Origin: Dokdonella sp.
GTDB taxonomy: Bacteria > Pseudomonadota > Gammaproteobacteria > Xanthomonadales > Rhodanobacteraceae
Direction of reading: 5' to 3'
Assembly: GCF_019634775.1 (NCBI RefSeq)
Contig: NZ_JAHCAS010000003.1
Coordinates: 62,001-126,000, forward strand
Length of the DNA: 64,000 nt
The translations under genes were made by a program, and so were the position numbers. The notes beneath the pieces are model-generated. The model was not told the DNA's origin and searched no databases. It saw only the letters and a program-made list of their open reading frames with translations. Shown here piece after piece: positions 29,189 to 40,800 of this stretch (position 1 is its first letter; each line of letters opens with the position of its first letter).

Positions 29189-29277
29189 GGAGAGAGAGGG
29201 ATTCGAACCCTCGATAGAGTTTTTGACCCTATACTCCCTTAGCAGGGGAGCCCCTTCGGCCTCTCGGGCATCTCTCC
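29185..29277 (-). tRNA. tRNA-Ser(GCT), CCA encoded
   Basis: 93 nt on the minus strand. Acceptor GGAGAGA (29277-29271) pairs with TCTCTCC (29095-type strand at 29095+; here 29095 is not involved, the 3' strand is 29095-independent at 29195-29089 reversed: plus-strand GGAGAGA 29189-29195), then G and CCA (29187-29185). The anticodon loop in CTCCCCTGCTAAGGGAG gives GCU. Long variable arm, class II. It shares the GGAGAGA/TCTCTCC acceptor with the tRNA-Ser(GGA) at 3402. Confidence 0.95.
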
Positions 29278-29754
29278 GGAATTCTGTGGCTGGGCTTTGC
29301 AGTGCTGGCCGCCAGCACTCAAGCGTGACGGGGCCGCGACTTTACCGCACCCGCCAGCCTGCGCCAACCCACCGGCGGAAACGCCATGAACAGCCGCCGG
29401 CGCCGGCAGATCCTCACCGGCACTGAATGCGCAAAAGCCCGGATTGGGAACCCTGCCGTCTTGAGCGTGTTCTGGTTATCACGCAACGGCGTCACCGTCC
29501 TGTGCGGGCGCAGATCAAGGCGCGACGGCAAAGGCAGGCTGGCCGTATGTCGAGCCGACGCAGCGCCGAACTGCGCCCGTACAGGACGGCCCCAAGCTCT
29601 TGATTCCCTATGACGGGGTGACATCTGCAAGCCACTCACCGAGATTCACGCAATGCACGAATGCCGGCGGAGGAGTCTGTGTGACCTGTTCAGAGCGGTG
29701 CCACGACATCCGGTGGGATCACGCGACGCCAGGGAAACGCATGCGCCGGCAGGA
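29278..29754. other. Intergenic stretch between tRNA-Ser(GCT) and csrA
   Basis: 477 bp without a supported gene. The only recognisable content is the MITE-like copy at 29484-29589. Short open frames here lack ribosome binding sites and family features. The promoter of tRNA-Ser(GCT) should lie in the first part, but I could not pick a convincing -35/-10 pair. Confidence 0.6.
29484..29589. mobile_element. MITE-like element, copy trimmed at both tips
   Basis: It starts inside the left end (CAACGGCGTCACCGTCCTG...) and ends inside the right end (CTGCGCCCGTACAGGACGG), so both inverted arms are partly kept around a complete interior of about 57 bp. The interior matches the copy at 15557 closely (AAGGCAGGCTGGCCGT, TGTCGAGCCGACGCA shared). 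The outer GGGATTGATC tips are missing. Non-coding. Confidence 0.8.
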
Positions 29755-29958
29755 TCAGCTTTCACCAGTCGACGATACATCACCGCCTGAATGCTGTTCG
29801 CGCTTGATGCGCTGGTAGATCTCTTCACGATGCACCGCGACATCCTTCGGGGCGTTGATGCCGATACGCACCTGATTCCCCTTCACGCCGAGCACAGTCA
29901 CGGTCACCTCATCGCCGATCATCAGGGTTTCTCCGACGCGGCGGGTCAAAATCAGCAT
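29755..29958 (-). CDS. csrA: Carbon storage regulator CsrA (RsmA)
   Basis: 67-aa RNA-binding dimer that represses or stabilises target mRNAs by binding GGA motifs. The full canonical N-terminus [18 protein letters not shown], the [28 protein letters not shown] core and a short variable tail are present. Downstream of alaS on the same strand, 329 bp away, an order conserved in many gammaproteobacteria. Confidence 0.98.
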   Translation of the reverse strand: MLILTRRVGETLMIGDEVTVTVLGVKGNQVRIGINAPKDVAVHREEIYQRIKREQHSGGDVSSTGES

Positions 29959-30287
29959 GTTCTACTCCTTGGAAACACTTGTCGTCGATCCGGCATGTCT
30001 GCCCCGCGCGGGTACCCGTGAGCGCAACGGCGTCATGTCCTGAGACCAAGGCCAGTCTCCCTGACTGGTCCCGCGGCCCGTCCCCCAATGCGAAGCCTCG
30101 ACCGGATCATCAGCGAAACCATTTGCAGCCTGCGCAGGCTCCGCTGAAACACCAAGCCTCGCGATACTAAGACATGCTCTCGAAGGGGCGCAACGGACGA
30201 TGGTCATGGTGTGGCCATCCGTCCAGGGCGGGATCAATGCCCTGGCGCGAACGGAGTGCAACTCCATGAAACATCCACGATTCCCGC
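29959..30287. other. Intergenic stretch between alaS and csrA
   Basis: 329 bp with no supported coding region. It should hold the csrA promoter and leader. I see GC-rich short inverted repeats but no convincing terminator or promoter pair, and no complete copy of the MITE-like repeat. Confidence 0.5.
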
Positions 30288-32924
30288 TCAGGCAGCGCGC
30301 TCGGCCACCCATTGGGGAACACCGGCGAGCGCGCCGGTGAGCTGTGGTGAGTCGACTCCGCCCCCCTGCGCCATGTCGGGGCGCCCACCGCCCTTGCCGT
30401 CGATCGCCCTGGCCACGTGAGCGACGATGTCGCCGGCCTTGATGCGGCCGAGCGCGCTGCCGCCGACACCACCGACGAGGGCGATCTTGCCTTCACTGCC
30501 GGAGGCCAGCACGATGACGCAGTCACCGAGCTTCTGCTTCAGCGTATCGACGCCATCACGCAGGGCCTTGGCGTCGAGGCCGTCGACACGCGCGGCGACG
30601 ACCTTGATGCCGGCAACATCGACTGCCGTGCCGGCCAGATCCGAGGTCGCCGCACTCGCCGCGCGCGCCTTCAAACCGTCGAGTTCGCGCTCGAGCCTCT
30701 TCTGGCGATCGAGCAACTGGCGCAACTTGTCGACCACGTCAGCGGCGGATGACGACAGCAATGCGCCGATCTCGCCGAGACGCGACTCCTCATCGGTCAC
30801 GTAGGCGATCGCCGCCGCACCGGTCAGGGCTTCGATGCGGCGTATGCCGGCAGCGACGCCGCTCTCGCCGACGATCTTGAACAGACCGATGTCACCGGTG
30901 CGTGAAACGTGCGTACCACCGCACAGCTCGGTCGAGAAGGCGCCCATGCGCAGCACGCGCACCTCGTCGCCGTACTTTTCACCGAACAGAGCCATGGCAC
31001 CGGCTGCGATCGCGTCGTCATAGGGCATGTGGCGGACATCGACTTCGACATTGCCACGGATCTCGGCATTGACCAGCTCCTCGATGACGCGCAATTCCTG
31101 GCGCGTGACCGGCTGGAAGTGCGCGAAGTCGAAGCGCAGTCGGTCGGGTGCGACCAGCGAGCCCTTCTGCGTCACGTGCTCACCGAGCACCTTGCGCAGC
31201 GCCGCATGCAGCAGGTGGGTTGCCGAATGGTTGAGCACCACCGAGCGGCGGCGTTCATCGTCGACCATGGCGACGACCGGCTCGGAGGGCGTGAGTGCGG
31301 CCTTGCCATGCCAACGCCCGACATGACCATGGAACACGCCACCCAGCTTGATCGTGTCGCCGACCTCGAAGCGTCCAGCAGACGTGGCAAGCACACCGGT
31401 ATCGCCGACCTGTCCGCCCGACTCTGCGTAGAACGGTGTGCGGTCGAGCAGCACGATCGCCTCCTCGCCATCAGCCAGCGTGGCGAGGCTGCGCCCGCCG
31501 CGGATGATCGCGACGACCTTGCCAGCGTCGGCGTGGATGGTCTCGTAGCCAAGGAACTCGGTCGGCGCAAGACTGCTGGCGACCTCGGCCGGCAACTGGC
31601 CCTTCGACTCGAAATGACTGGCTGCGCGCGCACGTTCGCGCTGTTCTTCCATGGCCTTCTCGAAACCGGCCATATCCAGCGAAAGCCCGCGCTCACGCGC
31701 GATGTCGGCCGTGAGGTCGACCGGAAAACCGTAGGTGTCGTAGAGGCGGAATGCGTCCACCCCGGGGATCGTGTCGCCTGCCCGGGCAGCGACGTCCTCG
31801 AACAGCTTCATGCCCTGTTCGAGCGTTTCACCGAAGCGTTCTTCTTCGGCCCTGAGTGCGCGCTCGACGAGCTCGCGCCTGGCCGGGAGTTCGGGATAGG
31901 CAGCGCCCATCTCGGCACACAGCGGCTCGACCATCTTCCAGAAGAATTCGCCGCGCACGCCGAGCATCCAGCCATGGCGCAAGGCGCGGCGGATGATCCG
32001 GCGCAGCACATAGCCCCTGCCCTCGTTCGAAGGCAGCACACCATCGACGATCAGGAACGCACAGGCGCGGATGTGATCGGCGATCACACGCAGCGACTTG
32101 TTCTCGAGATCGCTCGTCGCGGTCAGTTCGGCCGCGCGCCGGATCAGGGCCTGGAACAGGTCGATCTCGTAATTCGCATGGACGTGCTGCAGTACCGCAG
32201 CGAGGCGTTCGAGACCCATGCCGGTATCCACGCAGGGCGCGGGCAGCGGCGTCAGCGTACCGTCGGCGGCACGGTCGAACTGCATGAAGACGAGATTCCA
32301 GATCTCGATGAAGCGGTCGCCGTCCTCGTCCGGCGAGCCGGGTGGACCGCCGGCGATGTGTGCACCATGATCGTAGAAAATCTCCGTGCACGGACCGCAG
32401 GGGCCGGTGTCGGCCATCTGCCAAAAGTTGTCGGAGGCAAACGGCGCACCCTTGTTGTCGCCAATGCGCACGATGCGTTCGCTGGGAATGCCGACTACGT
32501 CCTTCCAAATTGTCCAGGCCTCGTCGTCGGTGTGGTAGACGGTGACGAGCAGGCGATCCTTCGGCAGCTTCCAGACGCCAGTCAGCAACTCCCAGGCCCA
32601 AACGATCGCATCGCGCTTGAAGTAGTCGCCGAACGACCAGTTGCCGAGCATCTCGAAGAAGGTGTGATGACGTGCCGTGTAACCGACCGAATCGAGATCG
32701 TTGTGCTTGCCGCCCGCACGCAGGCAGCGCTGCACATCGGCGACGCGTGCACCCGGTGGTTTCTCGCTGCCAAGGAACATGTTCTTGAACGGGACCATGC
32801 CCGAATTCGTGAACAGCAGAGTCGGATCACTCGACGGTACGAGCGAGGCCGATGGCACGATCGCGTGACCCTTGGAACGGAAGAATTCGAGGAAGTCGGA
32901 GCGGATTTCGGCGCTGGATTTCAT
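30288..32924 (-). CDS. alaS: Alanyl-tRNA synthetase
   Basis: 878-aa class II synthetase with editing. The catalytic domain begins [20 protein letters not shown] and contains [19 protein letters not shown]. The editing domain has the [11 protein letters not shown] zinc ligands and the later CGGTHV motif. A C-terminal C-Ala domain ([12 protein letters not shown]) ends the protein. The start at 32924 is canonical; 18 further codons upstream are not. Between recX and csrA in the conserved recA-recX-alaS-csrA order. Confidence 0.98.
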   Translation of the reverse strand: MKSSAEIRSDFLEFFRSKGHAIVPSASLVPSSDPTLLFTNSGMVPFKNMFLGSEKPPGARVADVQRCLRAGGKHNDLDSVGYTARHHTFFEMLGNWSFGDYFKRDAIVWAWELLTGVWKLPKDRLLVTVYHTDDEAWTIWKDVVGIPSERIVRIGDNKGAPFASDNFWQMADTGPCGPCTEIFYDHGAHIAGGPPGSPDEDGDRFIEIWNLVFMQFDRAADGTLTPLPAPCVDTGMGLERLAAVLQHVHANYEIDLFQALIRRAAELTATSDLENKSLRVIADHIRACAFLIVDGVLPSNEGRGYVLRRIIRRALRHGWMLGVRGEFFWKMVEPLCAEMGAAYPELPARRELVERALRAEEERFGETLEQGMKLFEDVAARAGDTIPGVDAFRLYDTYGFPVDLTADIARERGLSLDMAGFEKAMEEQRERARAASHFESKGQLPAEVASSLAPTEFLGYETIHADAGKVVAIIRGGRSLATLADGEEAIVLLDRTPFYAESGGQVGDTGVLATSAGRFEVGDTIKLGGVFHGHVGRWHGKAALTPSEPVVAMVDDERRRSVVLNHSATHLLHAALRKVLGEHVTQKGSLVAPDRLRFDFAHFQPVTRQELRVIEELVNAEIRGNVEVDVRHMPYDDAIAAGAMALFGEKYGDEVRVLRMGAFSTELCGGTHVSRTGDIGLFKIVGESGVAAGIRRIEALTGAAAIAYVTDEESRLGEIGALLSSSAADVVDKLRQLLDRQKRLERELDGLKARAASAATSDLAGTAVDVAGIKVVAARVDGLDAKALRDGVDTLKQKLGDCVIVLASGSEGKIALVGGVGGSALGRIKAGDIVAHVARAIDGKGGGRPDMAQGGGVDSPQLTGALAGVPQWVAERAA

Positions 32925-32985
32925 GGAATCGGGCTGACAGGTGGCATGACGGACACGACCGACATGCGTCCGCGACAACCACCTC

Positions 32986-33474
32986 TCAATCGAAGTCGTC
33001 GTCCGGATCGCCGCACTCGGCGCGCGTGAGGGCGCTCACTGTGGCGGCATCGAAGCCGCGGCGCAAGAGAAAACCGGCGCGACGGGCACGCTCGGCGGAC
33101 TCGACGGCCGGTTTGCGGCCGTAGCGACGCTCCATCTGACGGCGAGCGTTGTCCAGCCAGTCGGCTTCGACATCGGCCAGGGCGGAAGCGACCGTGGTCG
33201 GATCGAGGCCATGTGATCTCAACTCGGCGGCGATGCGCCGCGGACCGTAGCCCGAGGCAGCGCGACTGCGCGCGAGCACGGCCGCAAAGCGGGCGTCATC
33301 CTGGTAACCGCGTTCGACGACGCCATCGAGCGCTCCCTCGACCTCCGCCGGCGCATAGCCGCCACGTTTGAGCTTGTCGCCGAGTTCGCGCCGCGACTGC
33401 TCGCGCCGGGCAAGCAGGCTCAACGCCTTGCCGAAGGCGTCGGGTTTCGGACGCGGAGGCTTGGGCGCGCGCAT
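32986..33474 (-). CDS. recX: Regulatory protein RecX
   Basis: 162 aa. RecX binds and inhibits RecA filaments. It shows the tandem three-helix repeats with [67 protein letters not shown] and the C-terminal [19 protein letters not shown] at 33474 gives family length; the frame upstream to 33582 is Pro-rich and unsupported. It lies downstream of recA by 347 bp, longer than usual. Confidence 0.95.
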   Translation of the reverse strand: MRAPKPPRPKPDAFGKALSLLARREQSRRELGDKLKRGGYAPAEVEGALDGVVERGYQDDARFAAVLARSRAASGYGPRRIAAELRSHGLDPTTVASALADVEADWLDNARRQMERRYGRKPAVESAERARRAGFLLRRGFDAATVSALTRAECGDPDDDFD

Positions 33475-33821
33475 GCCTACTCCGGCAGGTTCGGATGGAT
33501 CGGGCGCCTGGTACCGACGCACCGCCGGACAATAGCCGGAAACGGGTACCGGCGCCGCATGCTTCCGCCCGGCTGGCAGCACTGATCCCGCCCGGAAAGT
33601 TCGATCAGTGGCCCGCTCCGATCGAGTGTGCAGGTCAATGCAAGAGCACGTTCAAACAAGACGGCCGCGCGCGAACGCCCCTTTCGCGACCGCCCTTCGA
33701 CGGCGATGCAGGCCTGCCCCCCTCCGGCCTCGAAACCCGGCGATCGACTTCGCGCGCGACCGGAAGGGCCCAGGGCGTCCGTTGGCGACCTGGCGCAACG
33801 ACCACACCGCCTCGCACCGAC
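33475..33821. other. Intergenic stretch between recX and recA
   Basis: 347 bp. No gene, RNA or clear intrinsic terminator is visible. The gap is long for recA-recX, which usually form a readthrough pair. Several GC-rich runs (GGCCTGCCCCCCTCCGGCC near 33712) could fold but lack a T tract. Confidence 0.5.
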
Positions 33822-34853
<1,032 letters not shown>

Positions 34854-34950
34854 CGGGGTCACCCTTGTTGAAAGTCGGCGAAGGAAAACGCGCGGCGTTC
34901 TCAGCGATTGAGACCCGGCGACATCGAGCGTGCGTGCACACCCGGGCTTG

Positions 34951-34977
34951 ATTATCCCATACGGTCGCGCAGCGACC
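34951..34977 (-). promoter_or_regulatory. Putative recA promoter with palindrome over the -35 region
   Basis: On the minus strand a near-consensus -10 GATAAT (34956-34951) is preceded by TATGG (extended -10-like). The expected -35 region instead carries a perfect palindrome GGTCGC-GCA-GCGACC (34963-34977). I see no E. coli-type (CTG-N10-CAG with AT-rich core) or Xanthomonas-type (TTAG-N6-TACTA) LexA box nearby. Confidence 0.5.
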
Positions 34978-34993
34978 AGCGGTGATCGCCGCG

Positions 34994-35500
34994 TCAGCTT
35001 GTAAGAATTCGCCGCACGCCGTCGAGTGCGGCAGCAACGGTCTGCCGGCGCACAGACTCGCGGTCGCCGTCGAAATGGAACAGTTCGGCATGCGCATAAC
35101 CGCCGCGGCGCTTCCAGCCGATCCAGACCGTGCCGACCGGCTTGCCGGGTGTCGCGCCGGTCGGCCCGGCAATGCCGGTGACGGCCACAGCGACCGTCGC
35201 GCCGTAGCGCGCGAGCGCGCCTGACACCATCTCGACGCAGGTTTCCTGGCTGACCGCGCCAGTGCGTTCGAGCGTCTGCGGCTGCACGCCGAGCAGGGCT
35301 TCCTTGGCCTCGTAGCTGTAGGCGACGACGCCGCACTCGAACCAGCCCGAACTGCCGGCGATGTCTGTCAGCACCTTGGCTATCCAGCCGCCCGTGCACG
35401 ATTCGGCCGTGACGATGGTCTGGTTGTGCGAGATCAACAGTTCGGCAATCGTGTTGCCGAGCGCAAACAATTGCGCATCGTCGGCGATGTCGGGGTTCAT
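34994..35500 (-). CDS. pncC: Nicotinamide-nucleotide amidohydrolase PncC (CinA C-terminal domain)
   Basis: 168 aa. Deamidates NMN to NaMN in pyridine nucleotide recycling. The motif [19 protein letters not shown] with the catalytic Ser, [15 protein letters not shown], and [23 protein letters not shown] are typical. It is the stand-alone amidase without the CinA N-terminal domain. ATG at 35500 was chosen for length. Next to recA as in many gammaproteobacteria. The mutS-leader-like repeat lies 59 bp upstream. Confidence 0.95.
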   Translation of the reverse strand: MNPDIADDAQLFALGNTIAELLISHNQTIVTAESCTGGWIAKVLTDIAGSSGWFECGVVAYSYEAKEALLGVQPQTLERTGAVSQETCVEMVSGALARYGATVAVAVTGIAGPTGATPGKPVGTVWIGWKRRGGYAHAELFHFDGDRESVRRQTVAAALDGVRRILTS

Positions 35501-35558
35501 GATCGCGGTCGGGGCCGGCACGCGGCACAGGGAAAGTACGATCATACCCGACATGGCC

Positions 35559-35605
35559 GGCAACACCGGCGACTTGCCTCGACGATCCGTGCGCGGGGCA
35601 TGCCT
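35559..35605 (+). repeat. Partial copy of the mutS leader beside pncC
   Basis: GGCAACACCGGCGACTTGCC (35559-35578) is identical to 48050-48069 upstream of mutS, and the next 27 bp align at lower identity with the leader copies at 37508 and 48046. It has the same orientation as mutS. Position and orientation suit a remnant of an original pncC/mutS divergent intergenic region. The rest of 35501-35821 shows no gene. Confidence 0.65.
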
Positions 35606-35821
35606 GTGGCCACTCCTCTCTCAAGCCCATGCGCCATTGGAAGAAGCGTTGAACGTGGGTACGGGCTGCCATAGCATTCCTGCCGCCGGGAGTCCGATCG
35701 CCTGCCCCGTGCGGGCGGCGCGGCGAATGGCAACCCGGAGACGGTGCCGCGGCCGACGCTCATCGCCGCACCAACGACCGTCCGTGTGAGCAGGCCGCCC
35801 GCTGACGGTGGGAGGAATAGC

Positions 35822-37369
35822 ATGCAACGTGGATTGACAACCCTTGGCGCCATGGCACTTGCCGGTTTGCTGGCAGCCAGCGACTGCGGCGCACAGGGCT
35901 TGCCGAGTTTTCCGGGTGCTGAGGGGTTTGGCGCGGTGGCGACCGGCGGGCGCGGCGGACAGGTACTGTTCGTGGACACGCTGGCTGCCGATCCGGGCGG
36001 AACGCTGGGCTCGGGCAACCACGGCTCGCTCAACTGGGCACTGCGCCAGCCCGGCGCGCGCACCATCGTTTTTCGGGTCAGCGGCGTCATCGACGGGCCG
36101 GCGTGGGTGCGCTCGGGCGATGTCACGGTAGCCGGACAGACCTCGCCGGGCGGCATCATCGTGCGCGGCCTGATCTGCGGTGTGCATTACGGCGGCGAGG
36201 CCTGCGACAACCTCATCGTGCGCCATCTGCGGCTGCGTCCGGCCTGTCATCTGGCGCCGCCGGGCAACTGCCCCGGGGCGGACGACGCGCTGCGCCTGGA
36301 CGGCGTCAAGCGCGCGATGATCGACCACGTTTCGCTGGCCAATGCCAGCGACGAGGCGCTGCAGCTGAGCTGGGCCTCGCAGGTGACGATCCAGAACTCC
36401 ATCCTGGCCGAGACCGAGGGCGGGCACGCCATCTACGGCGGCATCCTCATCAACTATTCCAACGGCGACTGGCCACTGGACGGGATCAGCATCGTTCGCA
36501 ACCTGTTCTACCGCATCAAGGGGCGGCTGCCGGAAATCAACTGCGAATCCAGTTCGCAGGACGACATTCCCCCGCGCCTGATCGATGCCTGCCAAGACAT
36601 CCCGTTGCGGTTGGAAGTGTCAAACAACGCCTATTTCGATCCCTACTACTACCTCACCTACAACCCGTGGGTGGACGGTGACGAGGCCAACGGTCCGTTC
36701 CGGCTGCAGCTCAATCTGGTCGGGAACCGCTTCCGGGTACGGCCATCGTTTCCCTACGGCATGGTCGACCACGTCATGCTGGGCGTCGATGGCCACACCA
36801 GCCAGAACAGCCTTTACGTCAGCGACAACCGGATCGACCTGTATCCGGGCCTGGCCGACTATGCGCTGTTCTACTGCTGCAACGACTTCTCCACGACCCT
36901 GCCCGGCGGCAACACCGACCTCGGCAGCGCCACGCGACGCAGCACGCGGCACGCGTTTCCGCCGATCAGCTATCAGCCCGGCGACGGCCTGTTCGCGCTG
37001 CTGGCCCCGAGCGTCGGCGCGCATCCGCACGACCCGATGGACCGGCGCATCGCCGCCTCGGTGGCCAGCAACGTGATTCCCGCGGTGCCGCACGAACAGC
37101 CGGTGGCCAACGATGCGCTGGATCTGGATTTTCCTGCCGGTTCACCGCCACCGCCGCCGGTGGACAGCGACGAGGACGGCATGCCCGATGCCTTCGAACA
37201 GGCCCATGCCACGCTCGGGCTGAACCCGAACCTCGCCGACAACAACGGCCTCACCCTGTCCCTGCCCCTTCTGGGCGTGGCCGGTTACACCAATCTCGAG
37301 GTGTATCTGGCCTTGCTCGGCGGCGGCGGAAACGACCGCATATTCGACGACGGATTCGAGGGCGGCTGA
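35822..37369 (+). CDS. Secreted right-handed beta-helix (pectate-lyase-like) protein
   Basis: 515 aa. A signal peptide (LTTLGAMALAGLLAASDCGAQG) is followed by FPGAEGFGAVATGGRGG, the usual start of family 1-type polysaccharide lyase proteins. Beta-helix rungs follow (IVFRVSGVIDG, VTVAGQTSPGGIIVRG, LIVRHLRLRP, RAMIDHVSLANASDEALQLS, VTIQNSILAE). A thrombospondin-type-3-like Asp-rich segment (DSDEDGMPDAFEQ) lies near residue 445, and the C-terminus ends RIFDDGFEGG, like the ending of the secreted protein at 37891. The polysaccharide substrate is not certain. Confidence 0.85.
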   Translation: MQRGLTTLGAMALAGLLAASDCGAQGLPSFPGAEGFGAVATGGRGGQVLFVDTLAADPGGTLGSGNHGSLNWALRQPGARTIVFRVSGVIDGPAWVRSGDVTVAGQTSPGGIIVRGLICGVHYGGEACDNLIVRHLRLRPACHLAPPGNCPGADDALRLDGVKRAMIDHVSLANASDEALQLSWASQVTIQNSILAETEGGHAIYGGILINYSNGDWPLDGISIVRNLFYRIKGRLPEINCESSSQDDIPPRLIDACQDIPLRLEVSNNAYFDPYYYLTYNPWVDGDEANGPFRLQLNLVGNRFRVRPSFPYGMVDHVMLGVDGHTSQNSLYVSDNRIDLYPGLADYALFYCCNDFSTTLPGGNTDLGSATRRSTRHAFPPISYQPGDGLFALLAPSVGAHPHDPMDRRIAASVASNVIPAVPHEQPVANDALDLDFPAGSPPPPPVDSDEDGMPDAFEQAHATLGLNPNLADNNGLTLSLPLLGVAGYTNLEVYLALLGGGGNDRIFDDGFEGG

Positions 37370-37507
37370 CCGGCAGCGACCCTGGTCGCATACCCCAAAC
37401 GGATCGTGCGCAGCCGACAGGTTCCACAGTGGCCACGGGCATCGGTGCGGCAGCGGGACACGATCGCAGCCCACTCGATGCCGAGGCGGCGCAGGCATCA
37501 ACGCCCC

Positions 37508-37630
37508 CAGGCGGCGACGCCGGCGACTTGCCGCGACGGTGCGCGCGCGTGGAATACCTCGCGTTTGTCGCGAACACGCGCCGCGATGGGCGAAACCGCC
37601 CTGCGCGCGAACCTGCTGCACCTGACCATT
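37508..37630 (+). repeat. Duplicated mutS leader plus degenerate first codons
   Basis: 37508-37588 aligns without gaps to 48046-48126 (upstream region of mutS including its ATG), with about 71 of 81 bases identical by eye. Similarity fades over the next 40 bp, which correspond to mutS codons 2-14 (GGCGAAACCGCCC here, AGCGACTCCGCCC in mutS). The copy leads into no reading frame of note. The neighbouring 37370-37507 and 37631-37761 contain nothing else I can support. Confidence 0.8.
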
Positions 37631-37761
37631 GGCCGAGAACACATGCTGTCCCGCGATGTTCAGCCCGTGGCGGAAGCAGACGGCCGGCGCGGCGGGACTC
37701 AATGAATCCTGCGTCGTGACCCGTTCCCCGGCGCGGGCAGCGCCGGGGAAGACTGGCAGCG

Positions 37762-37830
37762 CTAGGGATGTTCTGATCAATCCCACAACGGCGTCACCGT
37801 CCTGTGCGGGCGCAGATCAAGGCGCGACGG
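37762..37830. mobile_element. MITE-like element, left half with complete 54-bp end
   Basis: CTAGGGATGTTCTGATCAAT begins a 54-bp end (37762-37815) that is the inverted repeat of 15624-15677 (53 of 54). It is followed by 15 bp of the shared interior (ATCAAGGCGCGACGG), then the match stops. The right half is lost. It lies 60 bp before the stop of the large secreted protein gene. Confidence 0.8.
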
Positions 37831-37890
37831 TCACTGTCGAGACTTGCATCGCATTGCGCCTGGTCGTGTTTGGACATTGCCTCGAAGCCA

Positions 37891-40800
37891 TCACTCGAAT
37901 CCATTGCTGAAAATGATGTCACCGGCCGATGGCCCGCTGATGGTGTAGGTGGTTGTCGCACCATCGTCAGTGTCGATGGCGGTGGCATCGGTGAAGGTGC
38001 GAATGGTCATGTCGCCGGGGGCACCGACGCCGTTCCAGGTCGCCGTCAGGATGGCGGTGTACGGCGTGCGATTGGGCAGCAGGCCGTTGCCATCGGTGAG
38101 CGAGATCAAGTGGCCTCCACCGGCGGTGAAACCATCGTTGCAGGGCAGATTGCCGCGACGACACTCCGCGTTGGTGATCTGCATGCCAACCGGTAGTGCG
38201 AAATCGGCGGTGAAGCTGAGGTTCTGACTCGGGCCAAGGTTGCTGATGTCGATTTCGACGGTAACCGTATTGCCTTGCCAACTGTGCCGCGTACCGGTCA
38301 CTGCGAGATCGGTGATGCGCTGGATCGGCATCAGCAACTGCGCGCTGTCGTTTTCCGGAGTGTTGTCGCGGGTGCCACCGATGGCCAGCGGAACACTGCT
38401 GCGACCATTGATCACAAGCGTGCCATCGCCGGCCAGTTCGGTGAGGGTGCCGATGGCGACAAAGGTCGCCGTGCCGCCCACCGGCAGGCTGAGGGCGGCG
38501 TCGATCTCGTTGCCGAGGCAGGCGCCGAAGCAGGGAATGACCGGCGTGCAACTGCCACCCGCGGACGTGGTGCAGCCCCAGGCCGCGTTGTCGATCGAGT
38601 CAGTGAGGCCGGTGGGAAGGCCGGCGCGGAAGCGACCATTGCTCGTCGCCATCGGCCCGTTGTTGGTGACCGTCCAGGTGATCACCACGCCGTCGCCGGG
38701 AACCGCCTCACCCGTCCCACTGACCAGCGGATTGTTGGACTGCCCACTCACGGCGACGGAAAGATCGGAAATGGCCGGCGCGCTGGCACTGCAGTCGATG
38801 TCCAGCGACCAGTCGTGGAGCTGGCCGCTATCGCCGTTAGCGAGATCTTCGATCTTCAGTGTCCACAGGCCGCTGGCATCGGCGCCGTTGTTGCCGGTGG
38901 TGCGTCGGCCAACCAGTTCGGACAATGGATTCGCGGGAACCACATCGCCGGACAAGGCTGGATACCCCACCGGTGTGCCGCAGGCGGTCTGGGCCGGCGT
39001 GACCGCTGCATCGTCGAAGCTGGCCACGATATCGTCATGACCGCAGCTGCCGCTGGCAGCGCTGGCCGAGGCAGCCGGTCGATTCAGCAGTGTCACGATG
39101 CCCTCGCTGCCACCGATGAAAATCTGGCCGTTGGGATCGGTCAACGTCACGCGCAGGTCACCGATGTAGGTGTGCTCGATATCGAGGCCGACACGCACCC
39201 TCTGCACGTAGTTGCAGCTGCCGCCATTGAGGAAATTGATGGTGCTGGTGACCGAGCTGTTGTCCGCAATCGTTGCGCTGCAGTTGGTGTTGAAACCACC
39301 GCTGCTGCAGCGTGCACCTGGCAGGCTGGGCATGCTCGCGGCAATCACGAAGTCGGCCTGGATGCGCTGTCCCAGCGAATCCCAGCTGTTGTGGCCGCGG
39401 ATGCCGCCGACAAGCAGGCGTACGGTCCGGCTGTTCCCGATGCTGGAGGGGGCAACGCCGCGCACCTGCAGCCAGTCGCCGTTCTTCACCCAGCGTGCGT
39501 TGCCCCAATCGCCGAAGCCGATGCGCAATTCGCCACCCAGCACCAGCGCCGGAACGTAGGCGCCGTTGTCAAGCCCGGTCACCTGCACCCAATCGGATTC
39601 ACCAATGCTGTTCGGTCGGGCGCTGGCGGCGGCGAAGCTCACCGAGTTCGGCAGCGTGTCCCAGGGTTCGGCGCCGAAAGCTTCGCCGACGCGCATGGAT
39701 AGCAGTGGCCGTTTGTTGGAGGATCCGATGTCGGTGTGGTTCGGCCAGCCCTGCGAAATCGTGTACAGGCTGAAAATCCTGCCCTGTCGCGACAGCGCCA
39801 CGTCGTTGGCATTCAGGACGCCCTGGTGGCACTGATTGGAGAAGTCCGCGACTGGCTGCCAGTCGAACTGGCCGCTGCTCGAAAAGCCCGTGTCAGGCTG
39901 GCCGTTGGCCAGCAGCCGCGCCAGTCCCAGCGAGGCGTCATTGCGCATGCAGCTCCGCGGCGACAGATCGGACCGTGTGGCGTAGATCACCTTGCCATCC
40001 GGAGCGAGCGCGGCGCCGCCGAAGTCGAGGCTGCTGTTGGCCTGATCGTGCCCGAGTGTGGTCACGACCGGGTAGGGCAGAACGTCGCCATCCCGCGGTG
40101 CGTCCAGCCAGTAAAGCTCGCCGAGGTAGCCGCTGCCCTGCGAGTGGTGCGGCATGGCCTGCCGGATGTGGCCATTCGGCAGCGGCCACATCAGCTCGCT
40201 GGCCGGAGGACGGTAGAAGCCCACGAACGGGGCCGCTTGGAGATTTCTGAAAGGAGCGAAGGTGGTGTCGAACTGGCCGTCATAGCCCAGTCGCAGCGTG
40301 TTGATGTCGCGCCCGCCACTCCCACCAAGCTCGCCCAGCGTCACGAGGATGCCGTTGCCGGGCTGCTCGGCGACCGCAAACACCGTGTTGAAGCTGTTGT
40401 TTTGGGATAGCGGGAATTCGACCACGCCGTTCTCACCGAAGCCCAGGTCCTTGTAGCCATCGGCCTTGCGCAGCTCCACCAGTCCGTGTCTCTCGGTGCC
40501 CAATCCAAAGGGGCCCGGACGGGTGATTTCTCCACCCGCCACGATGCGCCCATCGCCAAGTTGATCGACCACCAGGCAGCGGGTTCCGATGTATGAACCT
40601 TCCCCGCCGAGGATCAGCACCCCATCCTCCGAGCCCGGCGCCCAGTTCAGGTCCTGCTGGCCGTTGGCGTCGAGCCGGGCGACATAGCCCATGGTACGGT
40701 CGGGGAACACGGCGTCGCCGCAGATCAGGGCGCTACCGTCGGGCAGCACCAGCAGATCGTTGACGGTCATGCCGTCCACGCCGTTGCGGCTCAGCGATGC

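Noticed and set aside
30909..33029. 706-codon plus-strand frame opposite alaS
   Set aside because: Mirror of alaS. The real gene on the minus strand accounts for all conservation.
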